Assembly (NCBI GenBank): GCA_035354435.1
Contig: DAOQAY010000029.1
Span: 1-25,965, forward strand
Origin: JAKLDO01 sp035354435
Lineage (GTDB): Bacteria; UBP6; UBA1177
Direction of reading: 5' to 3'
Length of the DNA stretch: 25,965 nt
The first letter of the stretch is position 1. Each line of letters starts with the position of its first letter. The translations under genes were made by a program, and so were the position numbers. The notes beneath the pieces were generated by a model, which worked only from the letters and a program-made list of their open reading frames with translations, had not been told where the DNA came from and made no database searches. Below are positions 8,086 through 14,860 of this stretch, piece after piece.

Positions 8086-8358
8086 TTAGCTTAAACGGGA
8101 CAGAAGATCTTTTCCTGCTTTAAAGAAAGGAAGTCTTTTGTCAATGATCTTTATTGTCTGACCAGTCTTAGGATTTCTTCCTTCGTATGAGCCGTAATGA
8201 CGGATAACAAAACTTCCGAAACCTCTTATTTCAATTCTGTCTTCCTGAATCATTGCACCAATCATGGCATCAACCATAAGATTTACAAACTGTTCTGAGT
8301 TTCTCTTGGAAAGATCACCCTTTTCTGAAAGAACATTAATTAAAGTCGACTTGTTCAT
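8086..8358 (-). CDS. HU/IHF-family DNA-binding protein
   Basis: A 90-residue histone-like protein that binds and bends DNA as a dimer on the nucleoid. It has the usual length and the family's helix-helix-beta layout, with the IEIRGFGSFVIRHY core followed by the DNA-inserting arm signature GRNPKTGQTIKI (about residues 60-71). The beta-arm wording is closer to IHF subunits than to classic HU, but the subclass cannot be fixed by eye. The start is firm: TTTAGGAGG lies 6 bases before the ATG. It has a plausible promoter of its own and a candidate terminator behind it, so it is probably transcribed largely on its own at high level. Confidence 0.93.
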   Translation of the reverse strand: MNKSTLINVLSEKGDLSKRNSEQFVNLMVDAMIGAMIQEDRIEIRGFGSFVIRHYGSYEGRNPKTGQTIKIIDKRLPFFKAGKDLLSRLS

Positions 8359-8403
8359 CGATTCCTCCTAAATAAAAAAATCCCTTTTCAACCAGCCTGT
8401 GAA

Positions 8404-8431
8404 TATTTATCCATTTTTTCTGATAATGCAA
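8404..8431 (-). promoter_or_regulatory. Putative promoter of the HU-like gene
   Basis: On the minus strand TTGCAT (8426-8431) and TAAATA (8404-8409) are 16 bases apart, 46 bases upstream of the ATG. The match is moderate and the region is AT-rich, so chance is possible. It lies between the propeller gene's stop and the HU start. Confidence 0.35.
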
Positions 8432-8444
8432 GTAAAAAATTCTA

Positions 8445-9575
8445 TCATTTTACGATATTAAACTTATATATAACACCCATATCTGACAAGATAAAAACCG
8501 AATTATCTATTGCCGCCATTGCCGATGAAATACCATTGGGAATCATCACCGAATGATACTGTTTTTTCAGATCCTGCGAAAAAAGATAAACGAATCCTTC
8601 ATCATAACCTATTATCGAACCTTCACCAGTCGTGGAAACAACAGCAAAGCCGCCTGCTTGAAGATAGTTTGAAACATAATTCAACGAGTTAAAAGGCTTC
8701 GAAACAAATTTCCCTTCACTGTCAAATTTGAAAATACCGCCTTCTCCGAAACCGGTGACTGTTTCATCAATCTCTTTTACAAGTTGCAGATTTTTCATGT
8801 TTTCGAGCTGCTGCACTTTCCCTTCAACTATCATTCCGCCGTACTCGCCTCCTGAAAAGAGGATCGTATCTTTCACGGGAATTATACTGAGAACATCAAA
8901 AAACTCTTTCTTCTCAAGCAGACTTGACCTGTTGGAAGTTTTAAATTTATAGTACGGTATTAATTCTGAAGCCGCCTGATCTTTCAGCATGAAGAAAACT
9001 ATCATTCCGCTTGAAAAACCGAAAACATATTTGTCACCGGATATAAACGGACCGGAAAGTCTGAGAAATGAAACCTCTTCTTCTGAATAATATGTGTAGG
9101 AAGTCTTTATCTTTCCGTCAGTTCTATTTAAAACATATATCGCATTATCCTGAAACTGAACAAAAATATTATTGTTGTCAATAAAAGGTCTTGATGCGAC
9201 GGGCGTTTTCCCCGAACTGCTCCAGACAAGGTTGAGCGATGCATCCAGCATAAAAACTGAATTTGAGACAGCAACAAGAACGCGTCCATCATCAAGAACT
9301 TCAGGCTGGAAATAGAACTCGCCGTCAAAAACCAGTGTTTTTTTAAGTTCACCTTTTGAAGAAAACCGATGCAAAGCACCACTTCTTGTTGCAACGAGAA
9401 TATCTTTACCGAAAACGGTTATTCCACCCTGTTCTCTTTTATTAAGCTGAATCAGATTCTTTTTGACCGGCTGCGCCCATTCCAGCACCAGTTCCGAGGC
9501 ATAGGAAAATGAGAATGCAGACACCGCAGAAAAAATAAACAGCGATTTAATGATCCTATCTGAGAATTTTGTCAT
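8445..9575 (-). CDS. Exported beta-propeller protein, BamB-like
   Basis: A 376-residue protein with a signal peptide (residues 1-26, cleavage after SYA) and repeated beta-rich segments of the PQQ/WD type, for example VFGKDILVATRSGAL, VLDDGRVLVAVSN and FIDNNNIFVQFQDNAIYVLNR. This fits a periplasmic propeller like BamB, the accessory subunit of the outer-membrane protein assembly machine. Unlike E. coli BamB there is no lipobox, so it would not be lipid-anchored. The ATG overlaps the stop of the TPR gene by one base (TGATG), implying translational coupling. The partner resembles YfgM, which lies beside bamB in enterobacteria, and that synteny is the best support for the name. Sequence alone would allow any exported PQQ-like propeller. 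Confidence 0.72.
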   Translation of the reverse strand: MTKFSDRIIKSLFIFSAVSAFSFSYASELVLEWAQPVKKNLIQLNKREQGGITVFGKDILVATRSGALHRFSSKGELKKTLVFDGEFYFQPEVLDDGRVLVAVSNSVFMLDASLNLVWSSSGKTPVASRPFIDNNNIFVQFQDNAIYVLNRTDGKIKTSYTYYSEEEVSFLRLSGPFISGDKYVFGFSSGMIVFFMLKDQAASELIPYYKFKTSNRSSLLEKKEFFDVLSIIPVKDTILFSGGEYGGMIVEGKVQQLENMKNLQLVKEIDETVTGFGEGGIFKFDSEGKFVSKPFNSLNYVSNYLQAGGFAVVSTTGEGSIIGYDEGFVYLFSQDLKKQYHSVMIPNGISSAMAAIDNSVFILSDMGVIYKFNIVK

Positions 9576-10345
9576 CAGCCTTGAACATCCTGTTTTTTAG
9601 GAAGCTCAATCTTTTCAGCTGGAATTTTGTCAATGATCTTTCCAATTATCATACTTTTCGGATATTCGTCCCTGATCCTTTTGAAATATGTTAAAGCTTC
9701 GTCTTTCTTTCCAAGTTTTTCAAGACTCACACCAATATAATAAAGAGCATTATCTTTATAAAGCGGTGTTGTTTTGTCAAGCCATTCCTTCCATATACCG
9801 ATAGCTTTCTCAAAATCGCCCTTATCAAAATAGCAGTATGCTTCTCCTTCATAAGCACCGAAAAGAAGATTCTCTTCAAGCTTTCCTGATGTTCTCACAT
9901 TTTTAAAAGACTCTATAGCCTTGTCACATTGATTTTTCGCATAATAAGCTTTTCCGACATACATCATTGCGGAAACAGCATTGGTTGAACCCTTCTGATC
10001 TTCAATTATTGAATTAAAAAGAGAGATCGCTTTATCATATTTTTCTGTTTCGGTCTTGAATTCAGAGCTTTCGCCGGTCTCGCTTTCAAAAACTTCAACA
10101 GCGGCAGCGTAAGAAGCAGATTTTTCGTCTGAATTAGCCTTCACTCTGGAGGAGATAAACATCCCTAAAAATACAATTGACAAAACTAAAGCTACTGTTC
10201 CCAGTATAAAATAAGGATGAGACATAAGTCTATCAACCATTTTCTTACCCTGCTCCTGAAAAGCATCCTGTTCAGCAAGGCTTTTTGTTTCTTCCTCTTT
10301 TCTCTTTTTTGCTTTTCTTGCTCCCCTGAGCTTTAAATATGCCAT
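9575..10345 (-). CDS. Membrane-anchored TPR protein, YfgM-like
   Basis: A 256-residue protein with a basic, charged cytoplasmic N-terminus (residues 1-44, many Lys/Arg/Glu), one membrane helix (about 46-65) and a periplasmic domain of TPR units, including AMMYVGKAYYAKNQCDKAIESF and ALYYIGVSLEKLGKKDEALTYFKRI halves. This is the layout of YfgM/TolA-assembly-type TPR proteins; YfgM helps chaperones at the Sec translocon in E. coli, and that function here is inferred. GGAGG lies 5 bases before the ATG at 10345; an upstream in-frame TTG at 10357 would overlap this site and is rejected. The stop is coupled to the BamB-like gene. A good promoter lies about 42 bases upstream of the ATG. Confidence 0.82.
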   Translation of the reverse strand: MAYLKLRGARKAKKRKEEETKSLAEQDAFQEQGKKMVDRLMSHPYFILGTVALVLSIVFLGMFISSRVKANSDEKSASYAAAVEVFESETGESSEFKTETEKYDKAISLFNSIIEDQKGSTNAVSAMMYVGKAYYAKNQCDKAIESFKNVRTSGKLEENLLFGAYEGEAYCYFDKGDFEKAIGIWKEWLDKTTPLYKDNALYYIGVSLEKLGKKDEALTYFKRIRDEYPKSMIIGKIIDKIPAEKIELPKKQDVQG

Positions 10346-10386
10346 ATTTCCCTCCAAAAAGGATCATACAAAATAAATCACCCGAG

Positions 10387-10415
10387 TTTATAATTAAACA
10401 GTATGGAAAAGTCAA
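10387..10415 (-). promoter_or_regulatory. Sigma70-type promoter of the YfgM/BamB-like pair
   Basis: On the minus strand TTGACT (10410-10415) and TATAAA (10387-10392) are exactly 17 bases apart, with 5 of 6 consensus bases in each box. Transcription would begin near 10380, about 35 bases before the ATG at 10345. It is one of the strongest promoter matches in the window. Confidence 0.65.
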
Positions 10416-10442
10416 CTTTAAGATAGCAAGCTGTACCTGACA

Positions 10443-11810
10443 TCAGAACCAGTCTTTTTTCTTAAAAAAGAAAACCGTTACCGCCGCAATTATCAGAGAA
10501 AGGATAACCAGAATAAAGAATATCTCATCCGATTCCTGTAACGGCAGCTTAATATTCATTCCGTAAACAGATGAAAAAAGCAACGGAATTGTCAATACGA
10601 TCGTTATTATAGTCAGCAGTTTCATTATATTGCTCAGCTTGTTTGAAATGATGGAACTGAATGCGTTCATCATCTCGCTTACAATGTTGTTGTAAATCGA
10701 TGCCATCTCAATTCCCTGACGGCTTTCAATCATTATATCATCAAGCAGATCGTCATTTTTGTCATTGACCGGGACTATGCCTGTCTTTTTCAATCTTGCA
10801 GTCATGAATTCATTTGATTTCATTGAAGTTGCAAAATAGACCAAACTCTTTTCAAGATTGAACAGTTTTATAAGATCTTCATTCCTGCTTGTATCCTGTA
10901 TTTTTTTCTGAACTATGTTGATTACATTGCTGATCTGCTTGAGATAGTGGAGGAAAAGTTGAGTCGTATCAAAAAGCATTCCCAGAATAAAGGCATCTTT
11001 TTCAAGACCCGAAATTCCATTCTTCGACATTTTCTCGATCAGCTTTCTGACAACAACAACCTCTCTGCTGCAGACTGTGACGATTGTGTTTCCGGAAAAA
11101 ATTATGCCGAGAGGAATAGTACCGTAAACATTGTCATTGCTTGTTTCATCAAAATAGGGAACTCTGACGATAATCAGTTTGTTGCTGTCGTCGTCTTCTA
11201 TTCTTGCCCTTTCATCCGAATCCAGAGCATAATCAAAAAAATCGGGAGAAATGTTCAGCTGCTTACATACGAGATCTATTTCCTCCTGATCAGGATCGAC
11301 AACATTTACAAATCCGCCCGGTTCAAGAGTATTTATCTGTTTGAACTTTTTATTTACAGGTTTGTAAACCCTTATACCTTCATGAATAGTACCGTCACTG
11401 TCTCTTATAATCCCTGGAATATGGGCAAACTGCTGTTCCTGCTTTAACTGCTCCTCACTGTCTACTTCACTGATGAGCTTTTTGATTTTTGCCTTTTCTT
11501 CTTCAGAAAAAGTCGACAGGATCTGACTGTGCATTGAATCAGGCAGCTCATACAGAAGTTCCGCCAGCTCTCTGCTTGAAAGCTCTTTCGTAAGCAGATT
11601 CTTAACATCATCTTCAAATGCGGCGTAGACTTCAGCAGCGATCTCTTCATCAATAAAAGAAAATATTTTTACAATTTCGTTTATTTTAAGTGCTTCAAGA
11701 AAGTTTGCAACAACATGCGGCGGGTTGGATTCGACAAAAAGCTTTATTTCATCATAAAGCCCGTCATGCAGCATCTCCCTGATTTCATTCAGCAAAAGCG
11801 TATTTTTCAT
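10443..11810 (-). CDS. CorA-type divalent cation transporter with MgtE-N-like domain
   Basis: A 455-residue membrane protein. The C-terminal 300 residues are CorA-like: a cytoplasmic domain with LDSDERARIEDDDSNKLI, a long helix, a first membrane helix ending in the signature Y-G-M-N (GMN at about 417-419), a second helix and a basic end KKKDWF. CorA pentamers import Mg2+ or related ions. Residues 1 to about 125 instead resemble the helical N domain of MgtE, with repeated units such as PPHVVANFLEALKINEIVKIFSFIDEEIAAEV and ELLYELPDSMHSQILSTF-type helices; no CBS pair follows. Two unrelated Mg2+ transporter classes thus appear joined. I place the start at 11810, because AAGGTGG lies 5 bases upstream, not at an upstream ATG at 11858. 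Ion choice (Mg2+, Co2+, Zn2+) is uncertain. Confidence 0.87.
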   Translation of the reverse strand: MKNTLLLNEIREMLHDGLYDEIKLFVESNPPHVVANFLEALKINEIVKIFSFIDEEIAAEVYAAFEDDVKNLLTKELSSRELAELLYELPDSMHSQILSTFSEEEKAKIKKLISEVDSEEQLKQEQQFAHIPGIIRDSDGTIHEGIRVYKPVNKKFKQINTLEPGGFVNVVDPDQEEIDLVCKQLNISPDFFDYALDSDERARIEDDDSNKLIIVRVPYFDETSNDNVYGTIPLGIIFSGNTIVTVCSREVVVVRKLIEKMSKNGISGLEKDAFILGMLFDTTQLFLHYLKQISNVINIVQKKIQDTSRNEDLIKLFNLEKSLVYFATSMKSNEFMTARLKKTGIVPVNDKNDDLLDDIMIESRQGIEMASIYNNIVSEMMNAFSSIISNKLSNIMKLLTIITIVLTIPLLFSSVYGMNIKLPLQESDEIFFILVILSLIIAAVTVFFFKKKDWF

Positions 11811-11890
11811 CGACACCACCTTTTGAACTTTAAAACTGTGCAATAATACTTTCATCACTTTTTTTTTGCAAGGAAAAGATTAACTCAAAA

Positions 11891-12856
11891 ATGAGAAAAA
11901 TTGACTCTGTTTTCATTGTCCATAAAATTCATTTTATGAACGATAAGAAAGAAAGAAAAACAATGGATCAGCTTTCAATGCTTGTTGATACGAGCAATTT
12001 AAATGAAGTGGAAAAAATCGTATCCGAACTCCTCCAGTTTCTTCAAATGAAACATGAACTTGCTGACAGATTTAAAACGCTTCTCTATGACATCAGGGAT
12101 CTTTATGAAGGCAGATTCCCGGGATATCGTGCCTGTGACACTGAATATCATGATTTCAGACATATTATGGATGTGCTGATAGCATCACTTCGACTGACTG
12201 ATGCTGTCAAACTGAGTGATGAATTTATTTCCGATAACGGCGTTTTTGTCCTTGGAGCGGCCGCTCTGTTCCATGACACAGGATATATCCCTGAGATAAC
12301 CGACTCTGTCGAATGCGGTGCGGAATACACGGCCTGTCATGTTGAAAGAAGCATCGAGTTTGTGAAAAAATATATGAAATCAAAAGGTTATCCTAAATTG
12401 ATGACAGCTCAGATAAGTCAGGTCATACTTTCGACAGAACTTAAAGTGGACCTTCAGAGAGTTGATTTTGTAAACGAGGAAACCAGACGGCTTGCACTTA
12501 TTCTCGGAGCAGGCGACCTTCTCGGGCAGATGGCAGACAGAATATATCTTGAGAAACTTCTTTTTCTTTACCGCGAATTCAAGGCCGGCAAGATCCCCGG
12601 TTTTGATTCAGAAGAACAGATGCTCAGAAAAACGGTGGATTTTTATAAAACAATGGAACGGCGGCTTGAAAAAGATCTTGAAGGAATTGACAGGCTCATG
12701 ATTATTCATTTCAGAGAAAGACACAACATTAACAGCAATCTGTATCACACAGGAATGCTGCACAATATCAACTACTTGAACTATATTCTTGAAAATCATT
12801 CCGGAGCACACAGAGATTATCTGCGAAGAGACGGACTCGTTTCAAAACTTATCTGA
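11891..12856 (+). CDS. HD-domain metal-dependent phosphohydrolase
   Basis: A protein of up to 321 residues with an HD-superfamily active site: Y86-H87-D-F-R-H91-I-M-D-V, then H128-D129 in ALFHDTGY. The first motif has the YHxxxHxxDV form found in class I cyclic-nucleotide phosphodiesterases, so nucleotide phosphodiester cleavage is plausible; the substrate is not proven. A helical segment GAGDLLGQMADRIYLEKL follows at about residue 205. The start is uncertain: ATGs at 11891, 11936 and 11963 are in frame, and none has a clear ribosome site (AGGA lies 16 bases before the first; a purine-rich AAGAAAGAAAG precedes the third). The catalytic part is unaffected. The gene is divergent from the CorA-like gene and convergent with the tRNA thiolase, the stop codons abutting. 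Confidence 0.82.
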   Translation: MRKIDSVFIVHKIHFMNDKKERKTMDQLSMLVDTSNLNEVEKIVSELLQFLQMKHELADRFKTLLYDIRDLYEGRFPGYRACDTEYHDFRHIMDVLIASLRLTDAVKLSDEFISDNGVFVLGAAALFHDTGYIPEITDSVECGAEYTACHVERSIEFVKKYMKSKGYPKLMTAQISQVILSTELKVDLQRVDFVNEETRRLALILGAGDLLGQMADRIYLEKLLFLYREFKAGKIPGFDSEEQMLRKTVDFYKTMERRLEKDLEGIDRLMIIHFRERHNINSNLYHTGMLHNINYLNYILENHSGAHRDYLRRDGLVSKLI

Positions 12857-13624
12857 TCAACCCATTCCTTTTTTTGAAGGCGGCTTCAAAAGATATTCGT
12901 GGTTCGGTGAATACATTGCCCTGAAAACATTCATTCTCGACTTTGGATAATGCCTGCGAACTGTTTCAAGGATTTCTTTGACAAATAATCTTTCTGAAGG
13001 GCACTGTAATGGACAGCCGGAATGAAATGTTCGCAGACCCGTCTTCTCAGCTTCTGATATAATCATCTGTTCATCAATATATAGCATCGGTCTGATAATA
13101 CGGTATTTTCCATCAAAAAAAGAGTTGTGCGGCTTCATTGCGCCGAGCGTTCCGCTGTAGAAAATGTTTAGCATCAAAGTCTGCATAAAATCATCCTTGT
13201 GGTGACCGAAAGCAACAACATTCGCTCCGACAGAATCGGCATGTCTGAATATTGCAAGCCGTCTGTTCCTTGAGCATAGATAACAGACATTCTTTTTTTC
13301 TCTTTTAAAAGTTTCCTGTATCGGTTCATCAACAACATGAAATTTTACACCGAGATTCTCAGAGTAACCTTTTAAATATTCTACCTTTTCATCATCACCA
13401 TCATATCCCATCTTCACAAAAACCGAAGAAAGCGTGAAATCATTTGTTGTCACTATTTTTTTGCGGGCAAGAAGTCTTAAAAGTATAGAAGAATCCTTTC
13501 CTCCAGACAACCCGGCAATAACATGATCACCCGGTTTTATCATATCATAATCCAGAATGGCATTTTCAAGTCTTTTGTGCATATTCAGAAAATGCTTTGT
13601 TTCTTTAATCTTAATATTTTCCAT
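12857..13624 (-). CDS. ttcA: TtcA-family tRNA 2-thiolation enzyme
   Basis: A 255-residue PP-loop ATPase of the TtcA/TtuA group, which adenylates and thiolates tRNA (2-thiocytidine 32 in TtcA) with a [4Fe-4S] cluster. The PP-loop is SGGKDS at 40-45. The paired cluster cysteines are C114 and C117 in CYLCSRNRR, and a third is C204 or C208 in GCPLQCPSE. The GHHKDD segment (140-145) and the C-terminal MNVFRAMYSPNH also match TtcA. I start at the ATG at 13624, with GGGGTGA 3-5 bases upstream; 19 further in-frame residues reach back to 13681 but have no ribosome site and would overlap the promoter. The stop abuts that of the HD gene in TGATCA. Confidence 0.88.
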   Translation of the reverse strand: MENIKIKETKHFLNMHKRLENAILDYDMIKPGDHVIAGLSGGKDSSILLRLLARKKIVTTNDFTLSSVFVKMGYDGDDEKVEYLKGYSENLGVKFHVVDEPIQETFKREKKNVCYLCSRNRRLAIFRHADSVGANVVAFGHHKDDFMQTLMLNIFYSGTLGAMKPHNSFFDGKYRIIRPMLYIDEQMIISEAEKTGLRTFHSGCPLQCPSERLFVKEILETVRRHYPKSRMNVFRAMYSPNHEYLLKPPSKKGMG

Positions 13625-13649
13625 TTTCACCCCGTAAAAAACCGTTTTC

Positions 13650-13678
13650 AGTCTATGAACTGATGTGTAAGAAATCAA
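13650..13678 (-). promoter_or_regulatory. Putative ttcA promoter
   Basis: On the minus strand TTGATT (13673-13678) and TAGACT (13650-13655) are 17 bases apart, giving a start about 20 bases before the ATG at 13624. The boxes are moderate matches and sit back to back with a promoter for the MORN operon. Confidence 0.35.
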
Positions 13679-13712
13679 CAAAATAATTAAAGTGCCACTG
13701 ATTCGATTAACA

Positions 13713-13741
13713 TTGATTTAATACCCGTTTTTTGGTAAATT
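13713..13741 (+). promoter_or_regulatory. Putative promoter of the MORN/transglutaminase/BamA-like operon
   Basis: TTGATT (13713-13718) and TAAATT (13736-13741) are 17 bases apart, 42 bases upstream of the MORN gene ATG. Each box has four of six consensus bases, so this is a candidate only. Confidence 0.35.
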
Positions 13742-13783
13742 CTGTCGGTTTGCGAGGTTTATTACAAGAAGCTGGAGGTATAT

Positions 13784-14842
13784 ATGAAACGCCGTTTTAT
13801 TGTTTTTTTCATCACTTTAATTCTGGCATGGTCCTGCTCAACGAAAGAAGCTTATGTTAAAAGTGAGCAGAGCAGACAGAAGGAAGCGGGAGTGGAAACA
13901 ACGGCTAGTGAACCTGATAAGAACGAAATCAAAGATGTTGGTATCCACGGATTAGCCAATGGAGACAAGTATATAGGCGGATTCCGTAAAAACAAGAAAG
14001 CTGGCGAAGGCGAATACATTTATGCAAACGGAGATCGATATAAAGGCAGTTTTGATAACGGAACTTTCAACGGTTTCGGCGAATTTACAGCTAAAGATGG
14101 AACAAAATATATCGGTGAATTCAAAGACAACATGAGAAACGGTCAGGGAACACTGACAACACCTGCCGGAGACAGTTATGAAGGTGAATTCAAAGATGAT
14201 GTTATTCATGGAAAAGGTATTTACAGATTTAAAGATGAAAAAGAATATCATGGAGAATATATCAACGGTCTCAGGAATGGAAAAGGAAAAATGTTTTTTC
14301 CCAGCGGTGCTGAGTATGAAGGAGACTTCCTTAAAGATAAAAGAACCGGTATCGGAAAAATGAAATATGAGAACGGCGATATTTATGAGGGCGATTTCTT
14401 AGATGGAAAAAGACAAGGAACGGGTGTACTTAAAAAGAAGAACGGCGAAATATATGAGGGAGCTTTCCTTGCCAACACAATGCATGGGAAAGGAAAGATG
14501 GTTTACCCGAACGGTAATGAATATTCCGGCGGATTCAGAATGGGAAAAGTTACCGGTGACGGCATTTTAAAGAAGAAATCTGGAGAAACATTCCAAGGCG
14601 GATTTCTTGACGGTAAATATCACGGAATCGGAAAACTGACGCTGAAGGATGGAACCGTTAAATACGGCGTATGGTCTGAAGACAGATTCATCAGGAAACT
14701 GGCTGAATCTGAGATCAATGAAAAATTTAATGCCGCTCTGGAAGATGAAGAAAATATAAACGGAACAGAAAACAAAACCGAAACAGAGCCTGAAAACACC
14801 ACTGATGGAAACATGGAAACCGATCCTGAACCACTTCCCTAA
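13784..14842 (+). CDS. MORN-repeat lipoprotein
   Basis: A 352-residue envelope protein. Residues 1-17 are a signal peptide leading to LAWSC, a slightly atypical lipobox, so the mature protein is probably lipid-anchored at Cys18. After a charged linker come ten consecutive 23-residue MORN units with the pattern YxGxFxxGxxxGxGxxxxxxG, then a partial eleventh. The last 40 residues are a Glu/Thr/Asn-rich low-complexity tail. MORN arrays form a beta-hairpin ribbon used in protein or lipid contact; no enzymatic residues are visible. GGAGG lies 5 bases before the ATG. It is the first gene of a tight operon, 18 bases ahead of the TPR/transglutaminase gene, so a role in an envelope complex with its partners is the natural inference. 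Confidence 0.88.
   Translation: MKRRFIVFFITLILAWSCSTKEAYVKSEQSRQKEAGVETTASEPDKNEIKDVGIHGLANGDKYIGGFRKNKKAGEGEYIYANGDRYKGSFDNGTFNGFGEFTAKDGTKYIGEFKDNMRNGQGTLTTPAGDSYEGEFKDDVIHGKGIYRFKDEKEYHGEYINGLRNGKGKMFFPSGAEYEGDFLKDKRTGIGKMKYENGDIYEGDFLDGKRQGTGVLKKKNGEIYEGAFLANTMHGKGKMVYPNGNEYSGGFRMGKVTGDGILKKKSGETFQGGFLDGKYHGIGKLTLKDGTVKYGVWSEDRFIRKLAESEINEKFNAALEDEENINGTENKTETEPENTTDGNMETDPEPLP
13964..14653 (+). repeat. Ten tandem MORN-coding units of 69 bp
   Basis: Ten in-frame units of exactly 69 bp encode ten 23-residue MORN repeats without any insertion or deletion. The units differ considerably at DNA level, so this is an old, selected protein repeat and not a recent tandem expansion. Confidence 0.85.
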
Positions 14843-14860
14843 AACTCAAAAAGAGGTACC

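Noticed and set aside
10947..11447. A 166-codon open frame on the plus strand
   Set aside because: It lies wholly antisense to the well-supported CorA-like gene, has no ribosome site and shows no family motif.
13964..14653. CRISPR-like or recent tandem repeat array
   Set aside because: The 69-bp periodicity is protein-level MORN repetition in one open frame; DNA units are diverged and there are no spacers.
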